Below, piece by piece: positions 20,396 to 29,827 of a stretch of DNA of 33,184 nt. Origin of the DNA: Alphaproteobacteria bacterium (lineage in GTDB: Bacteria > Pseudomonadota > Alphaproteobacteria > Paracaedibacterales > VGCI01); the NCBI GenBank assembly GCA_021323455.1, contig JAJONN010000011.1, positions 1-33,184 of the forward strand. Reading direction: 5' to 3'. How positions within the stretch are numbered: position 1 is the stretch's first letter; each line of letters begins with the position of its first letter. The translations under genes were made by a program, and so were the position numbers. The notes under the pieces were generated by a model. It was not told where the DNA came from, made no database searches, and was given only the letters and a program-made list of their open reading frames with translations.

Positions 20396-20761
20396 ATGAC
20401 TGCCAAAAATACCAGCCCCACCCCTAAATTATTGACACGCCGCGCGCTGGGACACCGCCTTACGCAAGTCACCGAGAAGATGACAGCCTTGCAACGAGAA
20501 CAAGATGAGATCTGCCAAGATTTAAGCCAAAACATAAGCCGCGAATTAACACAATGCCTGGTCGATGCGAAAGCACTGGACATTGAATTTAATATCCTCA
20601 TGGGCGGCATCCTTGAGGTGGTCTCCCAAGCCAAAGCCGACACCTCCAAAGCGGAGGCTTGGCGAAAATCAGGTCAAACGTTTCACGAACGCCGCAACCG
20701 TATTGACCGAAGCAAGAGAGCCGAAAACGGCCAGTTTCGGGAACTGCAAAAGCCACACTAA
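20396..20761 (+). CDS. TraC-like conjugal transfer accessory protein
   Basis: SD AAGGAGG followed by ATG at 20396. Coiled-coil-like protein placed between the oriT candidate and a TraD-like gene, as in Ti-type modules. Assignment is mostly from synteny. Confidence 0.55.
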   Translation: MTAKNTSPTPKLLTRRALGHRLTQVTEKMTALQREQDEICQDLSQNISRELTQCLVDAKALDIEFNILMGGILEVVSQAKADTSKAEAWRKSGQTFHERRNRIDRSKRAENGQFRELQKPH

Positions 20762-20837
20762 AAGGAACAAGGGCTTAACCATTTCTACCCAAGAAATCCA
20801 GAAATACCAAAAAAAATTGCAAGCGCTGAGGGGCAAA

Positions 20838-21188
20838 ATGAATAGGCTTTTATCGGCAAAATCAAGGATTCATACCACAATGAAAAGACAAACTTTGAGC
20901 GACAGAGCCGCCCGAACAAGAACCTTTATTCAGGCAGGGGGCTTGTTAAATTTATCTGGCCTTTTTGATATTTGCCAAATTGAACAAGGGGACGATCTGC
21001 AATTTGACACGGACTCCCAAGACAAAGCCGCTACCCTTCTCGGCATCCTTTTAGACGCGGTGGATAAAATCCCTGATCCACCGGATGCGGGCCAAATGGA
21101 AAATTGGCGGGCATCTGGTACGCGGCTTTTAAAACAACGGGCAGCGCAAAAAGCCTATCAAAAAATGAAAGGGCGCCCATACTCTTAA
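20838..21188 (+). CDS. TraD-like conjugal transfer protein (true start may be the upstream TTG 20817 or ATT 20781)
   Basis: 'RAARTRTFIQAGGLLNLSGLFDICQIE...AATLLGILLDAV' resembles the TraD (Ti) 'R.RRLIELGGLV.KAGL...ALLGAL' pattern. Confidence 0.65.
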   Translation: MNRLLSAKSRIHTTMKRQTLSDRAARTRTFIQAGGLLNLSGLFDICQIEQGDDLQFDTDSQDKAATLLGILLDAVDKIPDPPDAGQMENWRASGTRLLKQRAAQKAYQKMKGRPYS

Positions 21189-21232
21189 CGGCCAATCAAA
21201 AAGAAAATTAAGCCTGACAAAAACAAAAAAAC

Positions 21233-21260
21233 GCCCGTCACTGTTTAACAAACGGTGGGC
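21233..21260. terminator. Possible bidirectional intrinsic terminator downstream of the traD-like gene
   Basis: GCCCGTC..GTTT / AAAC..GGTGGGC imperfect stem, preceded by an A-run (T-run on minus) and followed ~12 nt later by T7 on plus. Confidence 0.45.
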
Positions 21261-21683
21261 TGCGGGTGCTGTTTTTTTGCAAAGGATTTAACGGATAATG
21301 CCCCTTCCTTATGGCGGGAAGAAGGCAGAACCAACGCCCCATAACATTACAGAAACATGTTAAACAATCGTTTGATCGATGAAAACATCAAAAATTATCA
21401 AACTATAAACCCCCCCTAAAAACCGCTCTTAAGAGTTGAAAAATAACAAAATAAAAAGTTAAAAAATTTAATATTTTTGATTTTTTTTGTTTACAAATTT
21501 TATGTAAGTATCTTACAATTTAAGTATGAGTTATGTTTAATTTTTAAATTTATTAAAGGTACCTGAAATATTTAATGAAGTTGTTTTTTTATTATTTCGA
21601 TATGTCATTTGAAATGAAGCTTTGAAGAAACAATTAAGATATTATATCGGCCATTCCAAGCGGAAATGTTAAGGAGAAAAAAA

Positions 21684-22070
21684 ATGGAAAATATGGACAC
21701 AGTAACAGAATTAGAACTAAAAAAATTAATGGTCTGTAATATTGATCGTTTAAAAGAAAAAAATTCTACAAAAATGGAAATAGAAAATTCAAGGATGCGT
21801 TGGGGATTCCTAATTGCAATGAATGATTATGTTTGCTGTTCGCCTGACCCAGAGAAATTTGCACAAACAATGGAAGCCGCTGGCTTTAGAAATGATTGGC
21901 CTTTACGTGAAAGGGAGACCGCAATAATACGCCTGGCAATCAAGCATACATTTCTTATGCAAAGAGGGCCTCGCACTCAATGGGGATTCATCACTCAAAC
22001 TATCCTTAATGCTTTCATTGCCGTTTATCACTCAGGGCGCGAGCAACAGGAAAAAAAGCTTTCAACTTGA
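21684..22070 (+). CDS. Hypothetical protein
   Basis: 128 aa from ATG 21684 with SD AAGGAG. Confidence 0.6.
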   Translation: MENMDTVTELELKKLMVCNIDRLKEKNSTKMEIENSRMRWGFLIAMNDYVCCSPDPEKFAQTMEAAGFRNDWPLRERETAIIRLAIKHTFLMQRGPRTQWGFITQTILNAFIAVYHSGREQQEKKLST

Positions 22071-22152
22071 AAATCTAAATAAAGAGACCAAAAAACGCTA
22101 AAGAAACAAGATAGGATTTGATGTTTAAAATTTAAAAAAGTGGAAAGGAAAA

Positions 22153-22587
22153 ATGAAAATGATAAAGCTTCTTGATAACGGAACTGAAGTGGGATGGTTT
22201 GAAACCTGGCAGGAACTACATGAACACATAACGACTGTTGAAGATTCACTACTCCCTACTCATTCTAAATTTGCAAACGACTTATGGAACTTTGGAATTT
22301 GTAGTACTAACCAAATTACGGAGCAACCCAAAGCCCCATGGAGCTTCGAGATTTATAGCCCTAAACAGGTTGCCCTTCGGCTCCAGGATAAGAAAAAACC
22401 TTCATATAATATTCCCGTTATGATGGAAGCTGTTCACACAAGGCTTTCCTTGCTTGAAATTTGCAAAGGCGATTCTAAAAACATAACCTCGATTATCCTG
22501 ACAACGGATATTGATGTTGATCTTTTACTGCAAAACTGGTGCAAAATGTACGCCACTGCGAATGACTTTACGGTGGTAGAAGAATAG
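22153..22587 (+). CDS. Hypothetical protein, 'LLEICKGD' family member 1
   Basis: 144 aa. 'YNIPVMMEAVHTRLSLLEICKGDSKNITSIILTTDIDVDLLLQNWCKMYATANDFTVVEE' matches 30403..30840 closely. Confidence 0.75.
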   Translation: MKMIKLLDNGTEVGWFETWQELHEHITTVEDSLLPTHSKFANDLWNFGICSTNQITEQPKAPWSFEIYSPKQVALRLQDKKKPSYNIPVMMEAVHTRLSLLEICKGDSKNITSIILTTDIDVDLLLQNWCKMYATANDFTVVEE

Positions 22588-22630
22588 GTGGTTAAATACA
22601 GACGACCATAGTTAGAAAGGATGCGGAGCA

Positions 22631-23062
22631 ATGGTTGAAAATCAAACAAGCATGGGGCTACTAACAACAGATAGGACCCGGTCAAACATGGGATTATTTA
22701 AAGATTACAGTAAGCTTTTTAACCTTATTTGTGAGCTGGTTCCTGACGTTAAATTTCATACCGAGTGGAGATTTATCTCTCACTCTGCTGACGCGGTCGC
22801 TTTATGCTACCAGAATATGGAGTGGGATGGCATTGCAATAAATCCAGTTCTTAAAGAAGCATATGAACAAAAATTATCCCTGTTGGAAATTTGCACCGGG
22901 GATTGTATGGATACTCAGTACATTGCCCCAACCTCAAGCGCCCATATGTATCACCTCATGAAACAATGGTGCATCGCTTACTGTGAGTTTCATAACCTTG
23001 ACTTTACTGTCACTGGTGAAGGAGAAAAAGACGCCTTAACAAGGATTTGGGAAGGCAAATGA
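22631..23062 (+). CDS. Hypothetical protein, 'LLEICKGD' family member 2 (divergent)
   Basis: 'LKEAYEQKLSLLEICTGDCMDTQYIAPTSSAHMYHLMKQWCIAYCEFHNLDFTVTGE'. Confidence 0.7.
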   Translation: MVENQTSMGLLTTDRTRSNMGLFKDYSKLFNLICELVPDVKFHTEWRFISHSADAVALCYQNMEWDGIAINPVLKEAYEQKLSLLEICTGDCMDTQYIAPTSSAHMYHLMKQWCIAYCEFHNLDFTVTGEGEKDALTRIWEGK

Positions 23063-23289
23063 TACTTGCCTTTTTCTTCTACTTTTACTTTGATAGAGAA
23101 AAACCGAAAACCTTTTATCATATGGCCAAGATAGGGAACATATCCTGTACCCCACCATTGTCCAGCCTTGGCCAAACTCATCTCCAGCCGAAGAAGTAAA
23201 TTTGGAAAAACATTTAGGATGCCCTGTCTTTTTCCGCATCCTGAAATGAACATAAAAGACAAATAATTGAAAATAAAATTATTTCTCAA

Positions 23290-23511
23290 TTGATAAAAAT
23301 GTCAAACGGTAACTCAATTTTTCCTCTCCCTCTTACCTTCTGGAGGGCTTCTAAATATATTAGCAGTCCTATTTATAAGGCTGAATTTCCAGAATCGTTT
23401 AACCTGGCTTTAAGGGATGGTCTAAAAGATCGGAAAAATTCTAATGCCGTTGCTTCTTTTGTCGTAACGTTCCTTGATTGGCCAGCCCATTTGTACCACG
23501 ACGAAGCTTAA
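23290..23511 (+). CDS. Small hypothetical ORF
   Basis: 73 aa ORF, no clear SD or recognisable family. Confidence 0.35.
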   Translation: MIKMSNGNSIFPLPLTFWRASKYISSPIYKAEFPESFNLALRDGLKDRKNSNAVASFVVTFLDWPAHLYHDEA

Positions 23512-23585
23512 GAAACCCAAAAAATCCTTTGACGGGAGAGAGAAAAAAGGGCTGCCCAACGCATTAAAAGCAAAAGGCGTCAACT

Positions 23586-23822
23586 TTAAAGCTGACACCC
23601 ACTTATCTCATTTATCTCATTTAAAGTTAACCCAAAACACGTACCAAACAAAATTCCACAAAAAAATGTAAGAATTATTAAACGAGCTACTTGAATTTCG
23701 GTTAAATGAATACAGTCATTGTAGTCACACGCTAACAAGGGAAAATCATTGTGTTTTGCTTCCTGGGTGCTATTTGTGATTGAATCATTTTGCGGACTTG
23801 GGGTAGATGTAATATAGGTCAT
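23586..23822 (-). CDS. Small single-TM protein with the shared leader peptide
   Basis: Start at 23822 ('MTYITSTPSPQNDSITNSTQEAK...') after SD AAGGAG and the shared promoter-hairpin module. TM 'VARLIILTFFCGILFGTCFGL'. Confidence 0.65.
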   Translation of the reverse strand: MTYITSTPSPQNDSITNSTQEAKHNDFPLLACDYNDCIHLTEIQVARLIILTFFCGILFGTCFGLTLNEINEISGCQL

Positions 23823-23854
23823 TGATAAACTCCTTGCTTGTTTATTGATGGTCA

Positions 23855-23929
23855 GCAGTGCCAAGGTGTTCAAGATCTTGGCACTGCGTTTACTCTTTAA
23901 GTATAATCAATTTTCGGAAAAATCGTCGA
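23855..23929 (-). promoter_or_regulatory. Shared promoter-hairpin module, copy M1
   Basis: -35 TCGACG (23924-23929), 18 bp, -10 TATACT (23900-23905), then AAAGAGTAAACGC and a perfect 11-bp stem GCAGTGCCAAG/CTTGGCACTGC (23855-23887). Confidence 0.8.
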
Positions 23930-24201
23930 CATTTATTTTTAAATTTTTATATTTTTATTTGATATATTTATTATCAATTACATATATGATTTGTCAAAAA
24001 CTCCTTTTTTGATTTTGTATTTTTTTGTATTCTTCTATGAAATAATCAGGAAAAAGCCACAGCAGAATTTCTGAAACGCTTTGACTGAACTACCAATCAA
24101 GAGGCGTAGGATGAAAAGAACATGAAAAAAAGAGGCACTCACTAAAAAATGAACGCCCTTGAAAAACTTTATATATTCATTAATTTTTAAAATCTCGGTC
24201 C

Positions 24202-24846
24202 TTAAAAGCGTTCAAGGTAATTTGCCCTTGCTTCCGAGTCTTCAAAATCGTTAGGAAAAAGGCGGCGGGCTTCTTCCTCCTGCTTTTTTATCTGTTGGGC
24301 TTGCCAATCTATTTCCAGCAATTCATCAACATGAGAAGGCGAGTTTTTATGCAAAAGCGCCGCCTTCTCTTTGTAATGTTTTTTCAACTGGTCTTTTTTA
24401 ATCCTGTCTGTTTTAGTTGCCATTTGATGCTTTAATCTATAGAGTTCATAGACAAGCTCAATCAAAAAGTGAATCTCGCTAAGTTCTTCTTCAGAAACGG
24501 GAAGGTTGCGTTGATGTGCTAATTTTTGTTTAAACTCAGTCAAAAAGTTTATGGCACGGTCAAGGTTAGGCTTATCTGCCAAAGCATGATAAATCCCCCT
24601 GCTCAAATCAAAATAAAGGTCATAGGGGTCATCATAAAATACAAAATTATCAAGTTTAGCATCGATTGGACAATAAGGCACATCTTGTAGCTTGTCGTCA
24701 CAGCCGCCAACTTTTTCCCTCACCTTGGCTGTTTTGCCACGCAGTCTCCAAGGTAGAAGATCGCAAAAACCTTTAAACCTTGTTTCCAGGGGTCTATTTT
24801 GAATTAGATAATTTTGCGGCTTTCGGTTAAACATAATATTGATCAT
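24202..24846 (-). CDS. Hypothetical protein with the shared leader peptide ('MINIMFNRKPQNYLIQN')
   Basis: 214 aa, Glu/Lys-rich helical C-terminus; start preceded by SD and hairpin copy M2. Confidence 0.7.
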   Translation of the reverse strand: MINIMFNRKPQNYLIQNRPLETRFKGFCDLLPWRLRGKTAKVREKVGGCDDKLQDVPYCPIDAKLDNFVFYDDPYDLYFDLSRGIYHALADKPNLDRAINFLTEFKQKLAHQRNLPVSEEELSEIHFLIELVYELYRLKHQMATKTDRIKKDQLKKHYKEKAALLHKNSPSHVDELLEIDWQAQQIKKQEEEARRLFPNDFEDSEARANYLERF

Positions 24847-24877
24847 TGATAAGCTCCTATAAGTTAATTAATGGTCA

Positions 24878-24910
24878 GCGGTATCTTGGCTTCGACTCCT
24901 TCGATACCGC
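24878..24910 (-). promoter_or_regulatory. Shared 5'-UTR hairpin module, copy M2 (divergent)
   Basis: GCGGTATC/GATACCGC 8-bp stem after 'AAAGCGC', then 'TGACCATTAATTAACTTATAGGAG' as in M1. A second inverted repeat CGTATCC/GGATACG lies upstream. Confidence 0.65.
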
Positions 24911-24990
24911 GCTTTCTCGTATCCACCCCATCGTCACTAAAGATTCCGATAGAGCGGATACGTGTATCCCCCTGCATAGAGGGGGTGTCT

Positions 24991-25395
24991 TTATTCCCTT
25001 TCAGCTAATGCAAACCTCTTGAATTTATTTAAAGACCCGGAAAAAATTATTTCGTATTCGATATCTTTATCATCATCAAAAAATGGCGGTTCTCCCCCTA
25101 ACCGTTGGTAAGCCACGACATAGAGCGATTGATCTTTGAAGGATATTTCATAACGGTAACCCAAATTCCTATAGTCTTCATAAGAGCGGGACAGCCTGAC
25201 ATCCCCACCCCCTGATTTATTCGCTACTATAAAAGATGCCCCAAATTCATCCGCTTCAAACCTTGTTAGTTCCCCAGTTAATTTTAAAGATTTCTCAATA
25301 AAATGGGCTGCGCCGGAAGGGTGACCATCCCAATGTTTGTAAACGTGAAATGTATTCAAACTGTCTTTAAATGTATAAACTGCTCGTGTACTCAT
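24991..25395 (-). CDS. Conserved plasmid-type hypothetical protein ('MSTRAVYTF...HVYKHWDGHPSGAA')
   Basis: 134 aa. Resembles widespread mobile-element hypothetical proteins. 5'-UTR has a 12-bp stem (TTGGAGACCGTG/CACGGTTTCCAA). Confidence 0.75.
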   Translation of the reverse strand: MSTRAVYTFKDSLNTFHVYKHWDGHPSGAAHFIEKSLKLTGELTRFEADEFGASFIVANKSGGGDVRLSRSYEDYRNLGYRYEISFKDQSLYVVAYQRLGGEPPFFDDDKDIEYEIIFSGSLNKFKRFALAERE

Positions 25396-25477
25396 TTTCG
25401 ATCTCCTCTATTTGGAAACCGTGCGATCCACGGTCTCCAATTGTTGTTTCAATGGAACGTTGCAAAATTATGGGGTG

Positions 25478-26539
25478 TTATAATACTTCTGAAGGTTTCA
25501 GAAAGGCAGACAGCCCGTGCAAATAATTAACCGCACGCTGGGCATGGGAAGCGGCAGTAAATATGGCTCGGTTATCTTTTTTGAGAATAGAAAGCCAATG
25601 CTGGACGTAGGCCGCATGATCTTCTCGGGTTTCTAATGTAATCCCTAAAGCAGCGCACAGAAAGGCCGAGCCGATCTCCGCAACGAGTTCCTCCATTATA
25701 TAGGCAGAGTTACCGAAACGCTTTTCGCCGAATTGCCGGTCAAGGCGCGACGGATGGTTTGTCCAGTGGATGATTTCATGAGCAAGGGTGGCATAATAAC
25801 TTTCACTATCACGGAAAGCTTGAGATAGCGGCATTTGAATCATATCTTCTGAGGGGCTATAAAAAGCCTTGTTGCCCCCATGCTGAATAACGGCTTTTGT
25901 CTCAGCAATAAATTTTTCCACAGACTCAATGCGGGCTTTTGTATTCTCGCTATGAGAAGGCGTTTTATAGAATTTTTCAGGTAGGCCGCCGATCTGTTCC
26001 ACGTTAAACGCCGTGTATCCCTTCAAGAAAGGAATAGCGGAGACCGTCTCCTCTCCTTGCTCGTCAGTTTCAGATTTAACGATTTTATTAGCGTACACAA
26101 CGAGGGTGCCTTTTTCGCCTTTTTTAACGCACCCTCCAAGTTCTTGTGCTTTCTTAAAAGTCATCCAAATAGGACGGGTGTAGCCCTTCTCGGCTGCTGC
26201 TCCCCAAAGGCTCAATACATTAATTCCCTGGTATGGTTGCCCGTCACAACGTAACGGAATGGACAGACAGTCCCCAAAGTCATTTGATGTTTTCCACGGC
26301 TTTACCCATGTCAGGTTTCCTTTTTCTAGATCAGCAATGATTTTATTGGTAACGCGGGTATAGATATCTTGCCTGTCGTCACCATCAGGGCTGGATTTTT
26401 GATGAAACCTTGTTTTTGATTTATATTTTGGCAAAGACGGCAAAGCTTCGCTTGCCTGAAATTTATACTGATTTATATCTTGGGCAGTATTTGTAGTTGA
26501 ATAACTTTGGGGGTTTGATGTAACAATACTATCAGTCAT
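25478..26539 (-). CDS. ArdC-like antirestriction/zincin metallopeptidase with the shared leader peptide
   Basis: 'IYTRVTNKIIADLEKGNLTWVKPWK', 'YQGINVLSLWGAA', 'WMTFKKAQELGGCVKKGEKGTLVVY', HExxH 'LAHEIIHWT'. N-terminus 'MTDSIVTSNPQSYSTTN'. Confidence 0.92.
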   Translation of the reverse strand: MTDSIVTSNPQSYSTTNTAQDINQYKFQASEALPSLPKYKSKTRFHQKSSPDGDDRQDIYTRVTNKIIADLEKGNLTWVKPWKTSNDFGDCLSIPLRCDGQPYQGINVLSLWGAAAEKGYTRPIWMTFKKAQELGGCVKKGEKGTLVVYANKIVKSETDEQGEETVSAIPFLKGYTAFNVEQIGGLPEKFYKTPSHSENTKARIESVEKFIAETKAVIQHGGNKAFYSPSEDMIQMPLSQAFRDSESYYATLAHEIIHWTNHPSRLDRQFGEKRFGNSAYIMEELVAEIGSAFLCAALGITLETREDHAAYVQHWLSILKKDNRAIFTAASHAQRAVNYLHGLSAFLKPSEVL

Positions 26540-26573
26540 GACGATAACTCCGTTTCAGTTATGGTTGTGATTA

Positions 26574-26650
26574 GCAACATCAAGGTACTGGTAATATCTT
26601 GGTGTTGCGCTTACTCTTTTATCTTAATCAATTTTCACTAAAACTGTCAA
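26574..26650 (-). promoter_or_regulatory. Shared promoter-hairpin module, copy M3
   Basis: -35 TTGACA (26645-26650), 18 bp, -10 TAAGAT (26621-26626), AAAGAGTAAGCGC, stem GCAACA.CAAG/CTTG.TGTTGC (26574-26608). Confidence 0.85.
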
Positions 26651-26843
26651 CAATTAATTTTAATTTTTTAAATTTTTATTATTTTAATTTTTATAATTTA
26701 AAACATAGATTTTTCAGAAATACATTTTTTGAATTTGCATTTTTTTATTCTTTTTTGAAGAGGCCAAAATGAATATTACATATATTTTTAAAACCTCCTA
26801 TAAGCAAGAAATGGTCCAGTCTATCGGGTTACAAAATGGAAAA

Positions 26844-26858
26844 CGCCCAAAACGGGCG
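26844..26858 (-). terminator. Intrinsic terminator downstream of the DUF2958 gene
   Basis: CGCCC-GTTTT-GGGCG stem followed by TTTT on the minus strand. Confidence 0.6.
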
Positions 26859-26882
26859 CTTTCCTATATCATAGCATCAAAG

Positions 26883-27395
26883 TTAAGCGTTAATGCTTCC
26901 CTTCTCTCTTGCTAATTTGGCATACTCAGATAAGGTTTTGTCCGCAACAAACCACCTGTCCCTTTCTACGGGAAGGCCAAGTTTTCCCCTTAAAGTTTTC
27001 AATTCTGCAAGATCAACATACCCTATTTCTGGTTCACCATGTCCGAGATCACACAACCCCAATGCTCTATTTGTCTCAGGGTTAAGTTCTGTTAATAGCC
27101 AGGTACATTGCGCGTCTGGTGTGAACAGCTTGACGACAGGCTTAAAATCAATCGGGTAGCCATCTTCCTGGATGATAGCGTCATTTTTTGAAAAGTTCAT
27201 TTCCAGTTTCTGGCGCTGAGATTTGGTCAATAATTTTATCTTCCCTTCTGATAGGCCGTCTTCCTTTTTTATCAAGTGGTCTGCTAACAAGCGTCTGCTA
27301 CCTACAATATGGGTATTTGTGACGTTGTTATCTAATTTTTGGCCATTGAGGATTGAATAATTTTGTGAGCTTAATTTAACAATAATATCAGACAT
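26883..27395 (-). CDS. DUF2958-like protein with the shared leader peptide
   Basis: 'VVKLFTPDAQCTWLLTELNPETNRALGLCDLGHGEPEIGYVDLAELKTLRGKLGLPVERDRWF'. N-terminus 'MSDIIVKLSSQNYSILN'. Confidence 0.85.
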   Translation of the reverse strand: MSDIIVKLSSQNYSILNGQKLDNNVTNTHIVGSRRLLADHLIKKEDGLSEGKIKLLTKSQRQKLEMNFSKNDAIIQEDGYPIDFKPVVKLFTPDAQCTWLLTELNPETNRALGLCDLGHGEPEIGYVDLAELKTLRGKLGLPVERDRWFVADKTLSEYAKLAREKGSINA

Positions 27396-27431
27396 GTCTA
27401 TAACTCCGTTTCAGTTATGGTTGTGATTATT

Positions 27432-27506
27432 AATATCGATGTACTGGTAATACATTGATATTGCGCTTACTCTTTTAGAGTAGTAAAATTTCAATAAAAA
27501 CGTCAA
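27432..27506 (-). promoter_or_regulatory. Shared promoter-hairpin module, copy M4
   Basis: -35 TTGACG (27501-27506), 18 bp, -10 TACTCT (27477-27482), AAAGAGTAAGCGC, stem AATATC.ATGTA/TACAT.GATATT (27432-27462). Confidence 0.85.
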
Positions 27507-27763
27507 TACTTATTTTCATATTTTTTGTTATTTTTTAAGATAAAGTCATTTATATTTTCTTCAACATAAGTTGAAGAAAAATTAATAAAAAAGGATTTCG
27601 CTTATGGAAAACAGAACATAAAGGAAAATGTATTAACCAGCCCACAGGTATCCCCTATTTTCCGTAAAAAAATGAAAGGGAAAGCTTCTTGCCCACCCCC
27701 CTACACCTGTAAGTTGGCTTATTTGACGTTTTCCTGGATCATCAATTTAATTGGTTCGCTTGG

Positions 27764-28160
27764 TTAGTGTTGCCCTGCTGCCGCAATTTTCAGATTATCG
27801 GCGTAACAATCATCTTTAACCAGCATCTCCCCTTTTCGTGCATTCTTGTTCCGGCCATGGCTCACAAGACATTTTACAATTCCCATATAGCCATGCGTGT
27901 TGTCAGCATCCCCCGTCCTAAACATTCGGGTTTTCGCTGTACTCAACCAAATATGCGACAACACCTGAAAGGTGTCCATCTTCAGTTGCCAACACCATCG
28001 CCGTGCTGTAATCAGAATCTATATCGCCATATCTCTTGGTCTCCTGTTCCTTTAAAGATTTGTTGACATCAAGGTGGCCATTTTTGGCAGTCTCGGCCAA
28101 TGTTTTATCATTGGCGATTGAAAAGTTTGGAAGTTTTGGTGTAAAAATGATATCAGTCAT
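27764..28160 (-). pseudogene. Ankyrin-repeat protein with the shared leader peptide, frameshifted near 27920-27930
   Basis: 'MTDIIFTPKLPNFSIANDKTLAETAKNGHLDVNKSL...ATEDGHLSGVVAYLVEYSENPNV*' continues in another frame as 'RTGDADNTHGYMGIVKCLVSHGRNKNARKGE'. Confidence 0.7.
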
Positions 28161-28194
28161 AATCTTAAGTTCTCAATAGTTAAGATTGTGATTA

Positions 28195-28270
28195 GCAGCA
28201 CTATAGTAGTGCTAATACTTGGTGCTGCGCTTACTCTTTTATATTAAAAAATTCTTAATAAAACCGTCAA
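28195..28270 (-). promoter_or_regulatory. Shared promoter-hairpin module, copy M5
   Basis: -35 TTGACG (28265-28270), 18 bp, -10 TAATAT (28241-28246), AAAGAGTAAGCGC, stem GCAGCAC/GTGCTGC (28195-28228). Confidence 0.85.
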
Positions 28271-28575
28271 TATTTGTTTTTTGTATTTTTTTAATTTTTT
28301 ATTATAATATTATCCCATCCTTTAAAATCAAAATATTGAGAAATTTTTTCTTTGCATTTTTTGTACCCTTCTTTAAAGCAACCAAAGTAAATGCCATATA
28401 CCTTCTTTGAAACGTCTGGAAAAAATAATGACCCAAGATATGGGCTTATAAACCAGAAAGCACCCAAGATCGGAAGGGTACCAAGATTGGAAATGCACGA
28501 GTCATTTTTAAGAAGCGATGAACGAAAGACGCACCGCCTTTAGCTTCAAAAAGCATCCAGATAATCCTTATAAAA

Positions 28576-28605
28576 GGGGCGGGCTAATCCTTGCTCACTC
28601 GCCCC
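28576..28605 (-). terminator. Intrinsic terminator downstream of the ankyrin gene
   Basis: GGGGCG/CGCCCC stem followed by TTTTA on the minus strand. Confidence 0.5.
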
Positions 28606-28620
28606 CAACTGTTAGCGGCT

Positions 28621-29658
28621 TTATCCAGTTGTTAACACCTTTGTTTTTAAAGCATTGGCTTCTTGATTAACCAAAAACTTCACAATCGGTAAGTAACGCT
28701 TTGAGCACGCCAATCTTAAAGCCATTTCACCTTGAGCAAAAATATTAGCACCTTTGTCAACCAAATACTCGACCATTTCCGAGCTACCCCTCTGGGAAGC
28801 GGTTATTAAGGCACGCTCCTCGTGGGCATGGATATCCGCCCCTTGATCAACCAAATATTTTAAAATGTCTGGGTCATTTTGCAAAGTGGCCAAATAAAGG
28901 GCGTGTCCCTCTTGGGCGTGGATGTCGGCCCCTTGGTCTACTAAATACTTCACAATCACTAGATAACTATGCGATATGGCTTTAAAAAGGGCTGCCTCGC
29001 CTCTAGCGTGGATATCCACTCCTTGAGCAACCAAATACTCGACCATTTCTGGATTCCCCAACCTGCAAGCAGCTATTAAGGCGTTCTCCTGTTCATAGTC
29101 AGCCCCGTACATAACATGGATATTGGCTCCCTGTCCAACCAAGTATTTTAGGATGTCCAAGAAACCTCCTAAAACAGCTTTATAAGCAGCCTCATCAAAG
29201 GCCCCTTTTTTTATCCGGGTAAGATCGCTTATTTGTTCAACCAAACACTTAACCATTTTCAAGTTTCCTGTCTCGGCTGTACGGCCTAATACTTTGGAAA
29301 ACTTGCCAATCCGGTGTTGAAGGAAACATTTTACGACTTCAAAATGGCTGTTATTAATAGCTTTCTTAAGCGCTTCTTCTGCATCCCACAAAACTCGTCG
29401 CTTCTGAAGTATTTTAGCTACGGACATATCCTTGTATATTTCTTCGGGAATGGATTTATCTTTGAATTCTATTAAGTACTTTACAATTTTATCATGACCC
29501 CTTTTCGCTGCCTCGATGATGGCCCAACCATATTCATAAGGGATGCGGGATTCCTTTTCCATCAGTCGCTTGACGCCTTCAAGATAGCCATTTGCGGCAG
29601 CATTACATAATGTGTACGTTGGGTGCTGCGTTTTGTAGACTCCCATTTTCTTTCCCAT
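28621..29658 (-). CDS. Ankyrin-repeat protein; shared leader peptide lies upstream out of frame
   Basis: Repeated 'LVDQGADIHAQEGHALYLATLQNDPDILKYLVDQGADIHAHEERALITASQRGSSEMVEYL'. Leader ATG at 29716 'MTNSIITSKPQNYSTTDVLD' is in another frame from the 29658 start. Confidence 0.9.
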   Translation of the reverse strand: MGKKMGVYKTQHPTYTLCNAAANGYLEGVKRLMEKESRIPYEYGWAIIEAAKRGHDKIVKYLIEFKDKSIPEEIYKDMSVAKILQKRRVLWDAEEALKKAINNSHFEVVKCFLQHRIGKFSKVLGRTAETGNLKMVKCLVEQISDLTRIKKGAFDEAAYKAVLGGFLDILKYLVGQGANIHVMYGADYEQENALIAACRLGNPEMVEYLVAQGVDIHARGEAALFKAISHSYLVIVKYLVDQGADIHAQEGHALYLATLQNDPDILKYLVDQGADIHAHEERALITASQRGSSEMVEYLVDKGANIFAQGEMALRLACSKRYLPIVKFLVNQEANALKTKVLTTG

Positions 29659-29750
29659 CTAAGACATCGGTAGTTGAATAATTTTGGGGCTTTGATGTAA
29701 TAATGCTGTTAGTCATAATCTTAACTCCTATCAAGTTATGGTTGTGATGA

Positions 29751-29827
29751 GCAGTATCCAAAGTTGTCTACACCTTGGATACTGCGTTTACATCTTTATA
29801 ATAAATAATTTTTACTAAAAATGTCAA
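29751..29827 (-). promoter_or_regulatory. Shared promoter-hairpin module, copy M6
   Basis: -35 TTGACA (29822-29827), 18 bp, -10 TATTAT (29798-29803), AAACGC, 11-bp perfect stem extendable to 13 bp GCAGTATCCAA/TTGGATACTGC (29751-29785). Confidence 0.85.

Noticed and set aside
20290-20649. 119-aa minus ORF opposite the traC-like gene
   Set aside because: Antisense to an ORF with a strong SD in a conserved conjugation arrangement.
22028-23289. Minus-strand ORFs 22028..22249, 22434..22685, 22990..23289
   Set aside because: Overlap plus-strand family members that have paralogues and better initiation sites.
23855-29785. Hairpins considered as a CRISPR array or integron attC sites
   Set aside because: Spacing is irregular (one per gene), there are no direct repeats with spacers, and arms lack attC core consensus; no integrase or cas genes are visible.
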